In this document: positions 33,638 to 42,647 of the stretch, one piece after another
Layout of the letters: every line of letters begins with the position of its first letter
How positions within the stretch are numbered: the stretch's first letter is position 1
Source: Mucinivorans hirudinis
GTDB lineage: Bacteria > Bacteroidota > Bacteroidia > Bacteroidales > Rikenellaceae
Direction: 5' to 3'
Assembly: GCA_000723505.1 (NCBI GenBank)
Contig: HG934468.1
Coordinates: 590,798 to 654,797, forward strand
Length of the DNA: 64,000 nucleotides
Notes under the pieces: generated by a model
Told to the model about the DNA's origin: nothing
Databases searched by the model: none
Seen by the model: only the letters and a program-made list of their open reading frames with translations
Made by a program: the position numbers and the translations under genes

Positions 33638-34864
33638 ATGGGTAACGAACTAAAAGTTAGCTTTTATCTCCGGCACAAAGAGATAAGAAAGGATGGAACC
33701 GTTCCAATTATGGGGCGCATCACCATCGGCAAGCAGATGGCACAATTTAGTGCCAAATTAAGTGTTGCTATATCCCTATGGGATATTAAAGCAGCCAGAG
33801 CATTAGGCAAAAGCAAGGTTGCTACCGACCTAAACCGCGCCTTAGACAAGATCGCTGTATCTATTCACACAAGTTACGAGGAGCTAATCGAGCGAAAAGG
33901 TACAGCCACCCCGAAAGAAGTTGTAGTAGCCTTTCAAGGTATGGCATCGGGACAAGAGTCCCTGCTCGGCTATTGTGATAAATTCCACAAAATGATGCTT
34001 CAGCGTGTTGGCATCAACCTGAAAGCAAAGAGTTGCGAGCAATATCGTATAGCTTTCAAATATCTAAGGGAGTTCATAAAAGCAAAATACAACCTCAAAG
34101 AGATCTCATTTGGTGCCTTGGATTACTCCTTTATCGAGAAATTTGACCACTATCTGCGCATAGAACGAAAATTCAAAGCGAATAGCGTTGTCGGTATAAT
34201 CGGCAAAATCAAGCTGATGGTTAAATCTGCAATTACCGATGATGTAATTGTTTTTGACCCATTTATATCATTCCGCAGCGAAGGCGAAGAGTCAAAGCCT
34301 AAGACCTTGACACGTCAGGAGCTTGAGCAGATTATGACTACCCCTCTCGATATTCCAAGCAGGTATTTGGTGAGAGACCTATTTCTGTTTTCAGCCTTTA
34401 CAGGCATCTCATTTAGTGATCTTCGCAACCTGAAATATAGCGACCTCGCAACAAATGATGATGGGACAGTGTGGATTCACTCTAAACGTATTAAAACAGG
34501 CGTAGAATTTCACGTCCCTCTATTAGACCTGCCTATAAAATTGATTGACAAGTATAGGGGCTCAACCGATGGCGAACACGTATTCAGAATGTTGAGTAAT
34601 GTAAAGACCAACCTACACCTAAAGAAGATAGCACAAATGTGCGGTATAGATAAGTGCTTGTGCTTTCACGCAGCCCGGCACTGCTACGCCAGTGTCATTA
34701 CGCTCTCCCAAGGTATCCCGATGGAGACAGTCAGTCGGATGCTGGGGCACAGCACGATAAAATCCACTCGTATCTACGCTCAAATATCTTATGAGAAAGT
34801 GGATAGCGATATGAAGCAACTTGCCAAAAGCATCAAAGGAAAATATCATTTAGCAAACTTATAA
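33638..34864 (+). CDS. Tyrosine recombinase 1 of the nested element
   Basis: A 408-residue CTnDOT-type recombinase: Arm domain (VSFYLRHKEIRKDGTVPIMG), core-binding domain, catalytic domain with FSAFTGISFSDLRNL (first Arg replaced, as is known for this family), HIS block FHAARHCYASVITLSQGIP, and HSTIKSTRIYAQISY with the Tyr nucleophile. It is followed 1 bp later by recombinase 2. The pair probably acts together to integrate and excise the element. It seems intact. Confidence 0.9.
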   Translation: MGNELKVSFYLRHKEIRKDGTVPIMGRITIGKQMAQFSAKLSVAISLWDIKAARALGKSKVATDLNRALDKIAVSIHTSYEELIERKGTATPKEVVVAFQGMASGQESLLGYCDKFHKMMLQRVGINLKAKSCEQYRIAFKYLREFIKAKYNLKEISFGALDYSFIEKFDHYLRIERKFKANSVVGIIGKIKLMVKSAITDDVIVFDPFISFRSEGEESKPKTLTRQELEQIMTTPLDIPSRYLVRDLFLFSAFTGISFSDLRNLKYSDLATNDDGTVWIHSKRIKTGVEFHVPLLDLPIKLIDKYRGSTDGEHVFRMLSNVKTNLHLKKIAQMCGIDKCLCFHAARHCYASVITLSQGIPMETVSRMLGHSTIKSTRIYAQISYEKVDSDMKQLAKSIKGKYHLANL

Positions 34865-34865
34865 G

Positions 34866-36182
34866 ATGGATAAGGTAAAGTATAACACCTTTGCTGTGAT
34901 GTTTTACATCAACAAAGGGCGAATCAAGAAAAACGGTACGACCACCGTTATGGGGCGCATATCGGTTAGCGGTGAGATGGTTCAATTCTCAACACAGATT
35001 GAAGTAGATCCAACTCTTTGGGATGCTAAAAGGTATCGTCTGAAAGGGCGAGAGCGTGAGTCCATTGAAATCAACAACCAATTACAGGAGCTAACAGATG
35101 CGATTACCGGCTATCATAAGGATTTTATTAAGCAGCAGGGGTATGTAACGGCAGAGCTTCTGAAAAACAGAGTTTGCAACATCGGACAGAAAACCGATAT
35201 GTTGCTTGAACTCTTTCGGGAGCATAACGAGCAGTACAAACAGATGGTTGGGGTTAATAGAGAAGAGAAAAGCTTTCTGATGTACCACTATGCGATCAAC
35301 TACATTGCCGATTTTATAAAATCTCAATATGGTGCAGAAGATATAGAGCTAATCAAATTGAACCTTAGGTTCTTAGAAGATATGATGCTCTTTCTAAGGG
35401 GAGAAAAGGGATTGTCTGTAAATACAGCCAACGGGGTTGCCATTTCACTCAAGCGAGTTATCAAATGTGCAATAAATCAAGGAACGCTACGCAAAGATCC
35501 ATTTGTGGGGTATAAGTTTGATGTAGTACCACCGGAGTGTCGCCACCAAATAGAAGAGGATTTGCACAAGCTGATGACAACAGAGGTTAAATCGAAAGCC
35601 CTCTGTTTTAGTCGTGATATGTTTATATTTTCCACATTTACAGGCACTTCATTTTCGGATGTTGTAAAACTGACGGATAAAAACATAGGCATTAACAATA
35701 AAGGGGATAAGCACCTCACCTTCAAGCGACAAAAGACGGGCACGGAATGTTATGTCCCTCTGCTTGATATTCCGCTGAAAATCATTGATAAATATCGGAG
35801 TGAGCGTAAAAGCGAGAGGCTCTTTAATATGACTACGTGGTCTACGATGTACGAGAATCTGGGTAAGATGCAAAAACTTTGCGGACTAAAAGAGCCCATC
35901 TCATACCACCAAAGTCGCCATAATTTCGGAACGCTGATTACTCTGCTGAACGATGTGCCTATTGAGACGGTAGCCAAGATGATGGGACATAAAGATTTGA
36001 AAACTACCGAGATCTACGCACGTATGAGTAATAAAAAGGTGGGTGATGATATGAAGCGGATAGTCAAGAGCAGCAAAAGTAAATTCAAGCTCTTTGAAGA
36101 CAGGGATATGCCAATCGTGGAGGAGTATAATTATTTTGAATTTAGAGATAGGTATGAAAAGAGATATGGTAAAAATCAGTGA
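34866..36182 (+). CDS. Tyrosine recombinase 2 of the nested element
   Basis: A 438-residue recombinase, related to but distinct from recombinase 1. Features: VMFYINKGRIKKNGTTTVMG (Arm), FSTFTGTSFSDVVKLTDKN (first Arg position lost), YHQSRHNFGTLITLLNDVP (His/Arg block) and GHKDLKTTEIYARMSNKK (Tyr). It has about 30 extra C-terminal residues, which overlap the next gene. Tandem recombinases at an element end are known from Bacteroidota elements such as the RIT-like groups. Confidence 0.9.
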   Translation: MDKVKYNTFAVMFYINKGRIKKNGTTTVMGRISVSGEMVQFSTQIEVDPTLWDAKRYRLKGRERESIEINNQLQELTDAITGYHKDFIKQQGYVTAELLKNRVCNIGQKTDMLLELFREHNEQYKQMVGVNREEKSFLMYHYAINYIADFIKSQYGAEDIELIKLNLRFLEDMMLFLRGEKGLSVNTANGVAISLKRVIKCAINQGTLRKDPFVGYKFDVVPPECRHQIEEDLHKLMTTEVKSKALCFSRDMFIFSTFTGTSFSDVVKLTDKNIGINNKGDKHLTFKRQKTGTECYVPLLDIPLKIIDKYRSERKSERLFNMTTWSTMYENLGKMQKLCGLKEPISYHQSRHNFGTLITLLNDVPIETVAKMMGHKDLKTTEIYARMSNKKVGDDMKRIVKSSKSKFKLFEDRDMPIVEEYNYFEFRDRYEKRYGKNQ

Positions 36183-36516
36183 TAACGGCACGGTAATCGT
36201 GCCTGCAAATGTGCAGATGCGAGATTTTGAGATTGCCGAATTGTTCGGGGTAATGGTGCCGACCATACGTTCCAATATACGTGCAATTCTCAAAACAGGT
36301 GTTGCAACGGCTAACATGACGGGTGGCGCAACGTTGGTTGGTTGCAACGTTGTACCGGATTATCACGGGTTGGATATGGTTGTGGCAGTAGCGTTTCGGA
36401 TTCAATCACACAAAGCGGAATTGTTTCGGCAGTGGATAATGTGTAAGATGATGCGGAGCAATTTGCAACCTATATATATCAGAGTCAGTGAAGCGAAAGA
36501 TAATTTTTGTAATTAA
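36154..36516 (+). CDS. RhuM-like / DNA-binding domain protein after the recombinases
   Basis: About 120 residues from ATG 36154 (overlapping recombinase 2 by 29 bp; ATG 36166 is an alternative). The sequence ISDNGTVIVPANVQMRDFEI then AELFGVMVPTIRSNIRAILK resembles the N-terminal winged-helix part of RhuM-like proteins; DMVVAVAFRIQSHKAELFRQW matches their C-terminal block. A relative (57456) follows the other integrase in this window. It may regulate integration. Confidence 0.6.
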   Translation: MKRDMVKISDNGTVIVPANVQMRDFEIAELFGVMVPTIRSNIRAILKTGVATANMTGGATLVGCNVVPDYHGLDMVVAVAFRIQSHKAELFRQWIMCKMMRSNLQPIYIRVSEAKDNFCN

Positions 36517-36757
36517 TCATATCAATCACCCTTACTGCTATGACAAAAATTGTGAAAGCCGAATGCAGAACCAAATTTATTTGAGTTATGCTGAGGCGCA
36601 TCCAATTTTATGTAAAGGGAGTATTTCGCACGAAATAGCCAAGCCCAAGCCCTAAAGGGTTACTCCTTACAGTCGTAAGGCTTGTCTAATTCTTAGCTAA
36701 ATACAATTAAAAGTCATAGCAGCAAGGGCGACCGATATGACGGATAAAAACTTAAAA
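36517..36757. other. Intergenic region
   Basis: No gene recognised; AT-rich with short degraded frames. Confidence 0.4.
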
Positions 36758-36804
36758 CAAAGGCGATGAACGGTAGATTTTTCAATCTCGGTTCATCGCT
36801 TTTA
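36758..36804. terminator. Bidirectional hairpin terminator
   Basis: AAAGGCGATGAACGGTAGA pairs with TCTCGGTTCATCGCTTT across a short loop, with A- and T-rich tracts on either side. It lies between convergent genes (recombinase/RhuM-like on plus and the HTH pair on minus). Confidence 0.7.
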
Positions 36805-36849
36805 TTTGTTAATGTTGCAGCTTCAGACTCCCTCTAATCTGGATAAAAC

Positions 36850-37149
36850 TTACTTCCACGACTTTAGGTAGTGCTTTTCGAGGAATTTTTGAATATCCGA
36901 CTCTCGATAGAGGATTTTGCCCTTTTTCTCAAATTGGATGTAATCAATCTTGCCACTACTTCGCCACTCTTGGGTGGTTCGGTCGCTGATTTTAAGCCTT
37001 TCCGTCAGTTCAGCATCCGTAACGTAATGTTCGCCACCGAATCGTGGGGCGTGGCTCTTAGATAGCCCATCCAACGCCTCCATCATACGGTCGATAGTGG
37101 AGAGAAACCTTGTTACTCTCTCACTCTGGTGTGTGATAATCTCCGACAT
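36850..37149 (-). CDS. Helix-turn-helix (excisionase-like) protein
   Basis: A 99-residue protein with a MerR/Xis-type winged helix (YVTDAELTERLKISDRTTQE, then WRSSGKIDYIQFEKKGKILY). It resembles the DUF3853/HTH_17 proteins of Bacteroides elements that act as excisionases or regulators. It starts 2 bp after the stop of a similar gene, so the two form an operon. Confidence 0.8.
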   Translation of the reverse strand: MSEIITHQSERVTRFLSTIDRMMEALDGLSKSHAPRFGGEHYVTDAELTERLKISDRTTQEWRSSGKIDYIQFEKKGKILYRESDIQKFLEKHYLKSWK

Positions 37150-37151
37150 AG

Positions 37152-37424
37152 TTACTCCGCTTTTTTTAGTAGTTTCATAACATCATCGGGACGATACATT
37201 ATCACGTTGCCGATTTTAGAGAAGCCTATCTTACCGCTATCACGGTAATTCTGCAACTGCCGTTTTCTGATATTAAGCAGAAAACATACGTCGGTAGCAT
37301 CCAGCCACTCCTTTACTCTTTTGTCGCCAGCATTGCTGCATAGCTGCTCCACCTTTTGGGCTAGAGCCTCAAAGCGTGCCATCATCAATTCAAAGGCACT
37401 CTCTTCAATATTTAAAATTGTCAT
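37152..37424 (-). CDS. HTH_17-family protein (excisionase-like)
   Basis: A 90-residue protein with VKEWLDATDVCFLLNIRKRQ and LQNYRDSGKIGFSKIGNVIM, the DNA-binding core of HTH_17 proteins. First gene of the pair. An IS1634-family element starts only 12-15 bp upstream of its ATG and must have displaced the original promoter, so present expression may depend on the IS. Confidence 0.82.
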   Translation of the reverse strand: MTILNIEESAFELMMARFEALAQKVEQLCSNAGDKRVKEWLDATDVCFLLNIRKRQLQNYRDSGKIGFSKIGNVIMYRPDDVMKLLKKAE

Positions 37425-37436
37425 AATTTTTTAGTT

Positions 37437-39592
37437 AGCCCAACTTCAACGCCAAAAAGTTTTTTCGGTGTTTTTTTGCTCAAAAACGGGGGTGATTTCA
37501 TACTATTGAGTTGATTTTCAGAAGATGCTTATTTGGTGAAGTGCTTTGTAATACCCACGGGAGTAAATTTTATGTTGTACCTTAGCGGGCATGTACTTCA
37601 CATCGAACATACGCGTGAGCCCCGAGCACGGCAGGGAACTCCCTTATTATAAAATCAAGGAGTCCTTCCGTGACGTTATAGGACGTGTGCATACCCGTGT
37701 AATGTTGACTCCGGGTTACCTTCCCGATTTGTGTAGCGATGAGATTGTGCAGATTCGCCGCGGTCTGACCTATATGATGGAGCAGAGTGCGTATATCCCA
37801 GCTCAGCAGGCGATGTTTACTGCCGATCCCAGAGGAGAGTACAGTGAAAAGGTTCGTGGATACATCGAGAAGTTTTGGAGTCAGATAAAGGGTAGCGGCA
37901 AGATTGATTCCGCACGGGCAAGTTATGATGAGGCAGAACGCAAAGCCCGCAAATTAATAGATGTCAACACAATACAGCATACAGATGCACGTGAGGCAGG
38001 TGCAGAGAATGTATGCCTTCAGGCGATACGCGAACTACAGCTCGACACATTTCTGCGACGCGAAGGATGGTCGGAGCGTAAGATAAATTCTACACTGGCA
38101 TCCTTGATTATCCGGACTGTATATTCCCCATCGGAATGGGCGGCACTACGTATACTCGACGAGAATTCTGCCGCAATGGAGCTTCTGACGGGTCAGTTTG
38201 GCGACTGCCCGACTCAGCGCGAGGTATATGCGGCTGCTCCATCGCTTTATGCCTTGAAAGACAAGCTAGAGCGTCATCTGTGCTCTCGCACCGACTCGTT
38301 GTTTAATCTCACTAACCGGGTGATGCTCTTCGATTTGACCAACTTCTATTTCGAGGGTAGCAAGACAGGCTCAAAGAAGGCAAAGTTTGGTCGCTCGAAG
38401 GAGAAACGCTCAGACTGTCGCCTTCTTGTCCTCGCCTTGGCAATCAATACTGAAGGCTTTATCCGATACAGTTCAATCCTTGCCGGCAACACAGCCGACC
38501 CCGATTCACTATCGGCGATGGTGGAGGGCATTATCTCGAAGAATCCGGTCTCGACAAACCCCAATCAGAAAGTTATGGTGGTCATCGATGCAGGAATAGC
38601 CACGGAAGCCAATCTCGGATTGCTCAAAGAACGAGGATATAATTACCTTTGTGTCAGCAGAACCAAGCTCAAAGATTATACTCTCAAAGAGGAAGGTCGC
38701 TCTGTTACGGTATTTGATAGTCGCAAGCGTCCCATTACTATAGCCCAAGTCGAGCACCGGGAGGGAGGCGACTTCTACCTTCGCATTACCTCCCCCGCCA
38801 AAGCAATGACCGAACATTCCATGAACCAACAGTGGCGAGAGCGTTTCGAGCTTGAACTCACAAAGGCACGCAACGCTCTTACGGCAAAAGGAGGCACAAA
38901 GAGATACGACAAGGTGGTGGAGCGTGTTGGACGTGCACTCGGTAAATACCCCTCTGTATCCAAGTATTATCAAATAGACTACATACGCTCGGGTGAGAAT
39001 CCCGAACACATGTTAGATATCCGCTGGCAAATCAAAATCAGCCAAGACCAGGCTGAGCAACGCTTTGGTACATACTTCCTGCGCACCAACGTAACCTCCC
39101 TTGACGAGCGAACTACGTGGGAGTACTATAACTTGATTAGAGAGATAGAGACATCAAACCGGCAACTCAAAACAGACCTGGAATTGCGCCCCATATACCA
39201 TCAGACAGATGACAACTCCGACGCCCATCTATTCTTCGGACTCCTATCATACTGGATTGTAAACACGCTTCGACACAAACTAAAGTTACAAGGCATAACT
39301 CATTACTGGACTGAATTAAAGCGCATTCTATCCACCCAAAAGGCTATTACCACCAAAGCAGAAAACGCACTCGGAGAACAAATAGAACTACGCATCTGTT
39401 CGGACCCCACAGATGCCGCCTCGGAACTATATCGAATCCTCGGATACAACCCCATACCATTTAGACGACACACAATCAAAACTGCACCACCACCTCCGAA
39501 TTGAAAAATCCGTAGTACCCACGCAGAAAGCCAAAAACAGATAAGGCTTAAAGAACAGAGGATTTGCATACATATTACGTTGAAGTTGGGTT
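37437..39592 (+). mobile_element. IS1634-family (IS4-like) insertion sequence (~2.15 kb)
   Basis: Inverted repeats CCCAACTTCAACG (37439-37451) and CGTTGAAGTTGGG (39578-39590) bracket a single long transposase gene. The exact outer bases and target duplication are not certain (TTAG-rich on both sides). Confidence 0.82.
37591..39504 (+). CDS. IS1634-family transposase
   Basis: A 637-residue DDE transposase of the IS4/IS1634 type. Key blocks: VMLFDLTNFYFEGS (first Asp), VMVVIDAGIATEANLGLL (second Asp) and the C-terminal YYNLIREIETSNRQLKTDLE plus LRPIYHQTDDNSDAHLFFGL, containing the YREK-like Glu region. It looks complete, so the element may be active. A TACCTTAG box lies just upstream of the start. 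Confidence 0.9.
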   Translation: MYFTSNIRVSPEHGRELPYYKIKESFRDVIGRVHTRVMLTPGYLPDLCSDEIVQIRRGLTYMMEQSAYIPAQQAMFTADPRGEYSEKVRGYIEKFWSQIKGSGKIDSARASYDEAERKARKLIDVNTIQHTDAREAGAENVCLQAIRELQLDTFLRREGWSERKINSTLASLIIRTVYSPSEWAALRILDENSAAMELLTGQFGDCPTQREVYAAAPSLYALKDKLERHLCSRTDSLFNLTNRVMLFDLTNFYFEGSKTGSKKAKFGRSKEKRSDCRLLVLALAINTEGFIRYSSILAGNTADPDSLSAMVEGIISKNPVSTNPNQKVMVVIDAGIATEANLGLLKERGYNYLCVSRTKLKDYTLKEEGRSVTVFDSRKRPITIAQVEHREGGDFYLRITSPAKAMTEHSMNQQWRERFELELTKARNALTAKGGTKRYDKVVERVGRALGKYPSVSKYYQIDYIRSGENPEHMLDIRWQIKISQDQAEQRFGTYFLRTNVTSLDERTTWEYYNLIREIETSNRQLKTDLELRPIYHQTDDNSDAHLFFGLLSYWIVNTLRHKLKLQGITHYWTELKRILSTQKAITTKAENALGEQIELRICSDPTDAASELYRILGYNPIPFRRHTIKTAPPPPN

Positions 39593-40068
39593 AGTAAGTT
39601 TTGTACAGAAGATAATGCGCTCTGCACTTCCGCTTACCACTAAAAATCCACAGTAAAATGATGCCCTTTACTTTTTGTTTCGCCTTATCCAAGGGCGAGC
39701 TCCGGGGCTTCAGCGGCAAAAGTAATGAATCTTTTTTGATAATACCAAATCCGGCACACCAATGGGTTCTTATTCACTAAATTGCACCACTTTGCTATCT
39801 TAACCAACTCTACTATCTGTATTTTCATTGGTCGCTCCACCAACTCCACGAATTTAATCTGCTGACTTGGTCATTCCGCAATATAACGCAAACTAAACCG
39901 ACTCGTCGGAGGTAGTCAAGTGCATTTTGCTGCCATATAGTGAAGAGTTATCCGATTCGTCTAAGTTGCTTGTATATTGAAAATTAACGCTATTACTTTG
40001 CTCTGAGAATCGTGCCGAGCGAGTGAACTCGGCACAGCAAAACAGTATTAATTTAACAACTGAAAATT
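39593..40068. other. Intergenic region with hairpin
   Basis: About 475 bp before the mobilization genes. The only structure seen is the hairpin GTGCCGAG (40012-40019) / CTCGGCAC (40028-40035), about 34 bp before the DUF3408 gene. No gene recognised. Confidence 0.5.
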
Positions 40069-40455
40069 ATGTCAGACAATTTAGAGGAATTCATCACACA
40101 GGGGCAGATTGCAGGCTTGCCAAAAGAGAAAAATCATCCTTTCGCAAATGAGCGAACCGAGCGAACCGAGCAGAGTTCACCAACTTTACCTATTCCACCA
40201 ATCGAACCGACTAAACGTAGTTCACCCAAGCAGCGCAAGGCATCTATAGAGGAGTATCAACAAACCTATCTCACTACTCCAAAGATAGTTGATAGGCAGA
40301 CTATTTTTATCAGTCGAACGCTACGAGATGAAGTTGATGTAGTCGTCAGACGGTTGGGAGATAGAAAACTGAGCGTATCGGGTTTTGTAGAAAACCTTGT
40401 TCGTGCGCACCTTAGCGACTACGCCAGTGAACTTGATGGGTGGAAACGAATGTAG
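40069..40455 (+). CDS. DUF3408-family protein of the mobilization cassette
   Basis: A 128-residue protein. The N-terminal half is low-complexity and proline-rich with an ERTERTEQ repeat. The C-terminal half (TIFISRTLRDEVDVVVRRLG, then SGFVENLVRAHLSDYASELD) matches DUF3408, a ribbon-helix-helix-like domain found beside mob/tra genes in Bacteroides elements. It precedes the hairpin run and mobA, the same order as in the decayed element at 25-27 kb. Confidence 0.75.
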   Translation: MSDNLEEFITQGQIAGLPKEKNHPFANERTERTEQSSPTLPIPPIEPTKRSSPKQRKASIEEYQQTYLTTPKIVDRQTIFISRTLRDEVDVVVRRLGDRKLSVSGFVENLVRAHLSDYASELDGWKRM

Positions 40456-40481
40456 TAAATTAAAGCATCGAAGATTCATAG

Positions 40482-40598
40482 GTTCGCCTTTCGGGGCGAA
40501 CTCTATATCTTGATTAGAGATATAGGCGAGGTGTGTTTTCCGCTGCGGAAAACCTTTTGCGCAACGCAAAAGCCTCGGTCGAGAACGCTCGACACCGA
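40482..40598. other. Run of five hairpins, oriT candidate
   Basis: Five stem-loops follow each other almost without gaps: GTTCGCC/GGCGAAC (40482-40501), CTATATCT/AGAGATATAG (40503-40525), GTTTTCCGC/GCGGAAAAC (40535-40553), CTTTTGCG/CGCAAAAG (40554-40572) and TCGGTCGAG/CTCGACACCGA (40575-40598). They lie between DUF3408 and mobA, where the transfer origin is expected. They may also form a leader RNA controlling mobA. Confidence 0.6.
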
Positions 40599-40629
40599 AT
40601 TAGTTACACACTCCAAAGTCGTATGTAAA

Positions 40630-41082
40630 ATGAATAGAATAAAGAATAAAATGGGTGGCAGACCACCAAAAATAGACCCTGCCAAGAATCGTATCAGTGT
40701 TAATTTGAGTGATGTTGAGTATGCAGATTTTCTCACGCTATTTGAGAAATCGGGAGTGCATAGCATGGCATCGTTCATCAAGGCACGGATATTTAACGAG
40801 ACCTTTCGGGTGGTAAAAGTTGATGGATCGTTGCTTGAATATACGCAACTACTATCCTCTTTATATGGTCAGTACCGAGCCATCGGGGTCAACTACAACC
40901 AAACTGTCGTCACTCTAAAGAGCAAATTTGAGGAGCGAAAAGCTCTGGCGATGCTCTATAAGTTGGAGCAACAGACCGTAGAGTTAGTTCTCATTAGCCG
41001 ACAAATTTCCGAATTATCACAAAAATTCAAAGAACTATGGTTGCAAAAATCAGCGTCAGCGGATCACTCGCAGGGGCAGTAA
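40630..41082 (+). CDS. MobA-like mobilization protein
   Basis: About 150 residues from ATG 40630 (MNRIKNKMGGRPPKIDPAKN); the frame is open further upstream but only through the hairpin run. The GRPPK basic start, ribbon-helix-helix region (RISVNLSDVEYADFLTLFEK) and YRAIGVNYNQTVVTLKSKF motif are typical of MobA/MobC accessory proteins that bind oriT. It overlaps mobB by 46 bp. Confidence 0.82.
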   Translation: MNRIKNKMGGRPPKIDPAKNRISVNLSDVEYADFLTLFEKSGVHSMASFIKARIFNETFRVVKVDGSLLEYTQLLSSLYGQYRAIGVNYNQTVVTLKSKFEERKALAMLYKLEQQTVELVLISRQISELSQKFKELWLQKSASADHSQGQ

Positions 41083-42311
41083 ATTATAATATGAACAAGC
41101 TCAAAGCCGACACCGCTCAGATACTTCTAACCAATAAAATGCTCTGTCCTGAGCCAAACGAAGTGTTTAAGGCGAATGATATGATAAAGGATTTTGAGCT
41201 CTTTATGCCTCAAAGATACCGTACCGAAAACCCTGTTTTTCACGTATCATTGAACCCTCACCCCGATGATAAGCTCTCGGATATGGAGCTTTCGCTGGTA
41301 GCCGAGGAGTATATGAAGCGTATGGGATACGGTTCGCAACCCTACGTTGTTTTCAAGCATCAGGACATAAGTCGACATCATATTCACATCGTTTCGGTGC
41401 GTGTAAATGAGAAGGGAAAGAAGATAAACGATAAGTTTGAGAGGCGGAGAAGCAAGGATATAACTCGCTCTTTGGAGCAAAAATATGGACTTCACACAGC
41501 AGAAAAGGTATCAAAAGAGAAAAAGCCAGAGCTTAAAATGGTTGATGTGAGTCAGGGAAACGCCAAAGAGCAGGTTGAAAATGTTGTTAGAGAGGTGATA
41601 AACAAATACCATTTTCTGACCTTTACGGAGTATAAAGCTGTGCTCACGAAGTTCAATATTGCAGCCGAAGAGGTGAAAGGTTCGCACTATGGTAGCCCAT
41701 TTAGTGGTATTGTCTACTCTGCCACCGACACCGACGACAACAAGGTTGGCAACCCATTCTCGTCAGCCACACTGGGTAAATTTGCCGGAAGCGAAGCGTT
41801 AGAGAGAAAGTACCAAGCCTCAAAAGAACACTTGGAAAAGAGCCGTCCGGCAGCTCCATTAAAGAGAGCCATTAATCAAGCATTCGCAGGAGCAACGAAC
41901 AAAGAGCAGCTCCGCTACAACCTATTCCAAAGTGGTGTCGGTGTAGTATATCGAGAGAATGCAGCAGGTCGCCTCTATGGTGTTACTTTCATTGACCACA
42001 ACACAGGCGCAGTTCTCAACGGATCACGCTTAGGTAAGGAGTACGCAGCAAATGCAATTGTTGATAGGCTTGAAAATCCTCGCCAATATGAGCACCTAAT
42101 CGACAATCCACAAATCCAAGGCTCTACCCAATTTGCGCCACAACAGCAGACACAACCAATTCACCGCACGGAACAACACCTCGAAAGCACCATTGGTGGT
42201 TCTATCGGTTCGCTCTTCGACATCCCGATATTGCCCAATGGCGACGACCCAGAGGAAGAGATGTTCCGCCGAAGAATGCAACGCAAAAAGAAGAAAGGGA
42301 GGCGGATGTAG
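41037..42311 (+). CDS. mobB: MobB-type relaxase
   Basis: A 424-residue relaxase: N-terminal MVAKISVSGSLAGAVNYNMN, then the histidine motif QDISRHHIHIVSVRVNEKGK (about residue 115). Middle regions hold a second conserved domain (NKYHFLTFTEYKAVLTKFNI). The C-terminal tail (GGSIGSLFDIPILPNG, DPEEEMFRRRMQRKKKKG) is almost the same as in the relaxase at 25226. The enzyme nicks oriT and leads the DNA strand into the recipient with helper conjugation machinery. It looks intact. Confidence 0.88.
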   Translation: MVAKISVSGSLAGAVNYNMNKLKADTAQILLTNKMLCPEPNEVFKANDMIKDFELFMPQRYRTENPVFHVSLNPHPDDKLSDMELSLVAEEYMKRMGYGSQPYVVFKHQDISRHHIHIVSVRVNEKGKKINDKFERRRSKDITRSLEQKYGLHTAEKVSKEKKPELKMVDVSQGNAKEQVENVVREVINKYHFLTFTEYKAVLTKFNIAAEEVKGSHYGSPFSGIVYSATDTDDNKVGNPFSSATLGKFAGSEALERKYQASKEHLEKSRPAAPLKRAINQAFAGATNKEQLRYNLFQSGVGVVYRENAAGRLYGVTFIDHNTGAVLNGSRLGKEYAANAIVDRLENPRQYEHLIDNPQIQGSTQFAPQQQTQPIHRTEQHLESTIGGSIGSLFDIPILPNGDDPEEEMFRRRMQRKKKKGRRM

Positions 42312-42399
42312 ATAATATGTGCTGATACTAACCCATTTGTTTTAATATCAGTGTCAAATAATTATTTAGTAAAGTGATACAAGCTACTGTATTTTTCAA

Positions 42400-42407
42400 T
42401 ACCTTTG
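42400..42407 (+). promoter_or_regulatory. -7 box (TACCTTTG) of the defence-type operon
   Basis: TACCTTTG lies 27 bp before the ATG of the XRE regulator (42435). No strong -33 TTTG at the right distance, which would suit a promoter that needs or is limited by a regulator. Confidence 0.5.
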
Positions 42408-42434
42408 TGTTAGACACAATAACAATTGAGAGAA

Positions 42435-42647
42435 ATGGAAGATATTAATCGGATAAAAGTGGTTCTTGTCGAAAAGAAGAAAACAGGAAAATGGCTTGCA
42501 GAGCAATTAGGCAAAGACCCCTCAACCGTATCAAAATGGTGCTCTAATGCCTCACAACCCGACTTAGGTACATTGACCAAGATTGCTGAATTGTTGGATG
42601 TTGACAGACGGGAATTGATTAATAAAAGCAAGTCGAATAGTAGATGA
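42435..42647 (+). CDS. XRE-family transcriptional regulator
   Basis: A 70-residue HTH_3 protein: KKTGKWLAEQLGKDPSTVSK, then LGTLTKIAELLDVDRRELIN. ATG 42435 was chosen; a TTG at 42426 is also in frame. Its 3' end overlaps the helicase gene by 4 bp (ATGA), so it is the first gene of the long operon. It may repress the operon at the nearby promoter, as small XRE proteins do in many defence and restriction loci. Confidence 0.85.
   Translation: MEDINRIKVVLVEKKKTGKWLAEQLGKDPSTVSKWCSNASQPDLGTLTKIAELLDVDRRELINKSKSNSR

Noticed and set aside
40510-40629. N-terminal extension of MobA through the hairpin region
   Set aside because: The extension encodes the hairpins and lacks the MobA pattern; ATG 40630 begins the conserved GRPPK-type start.
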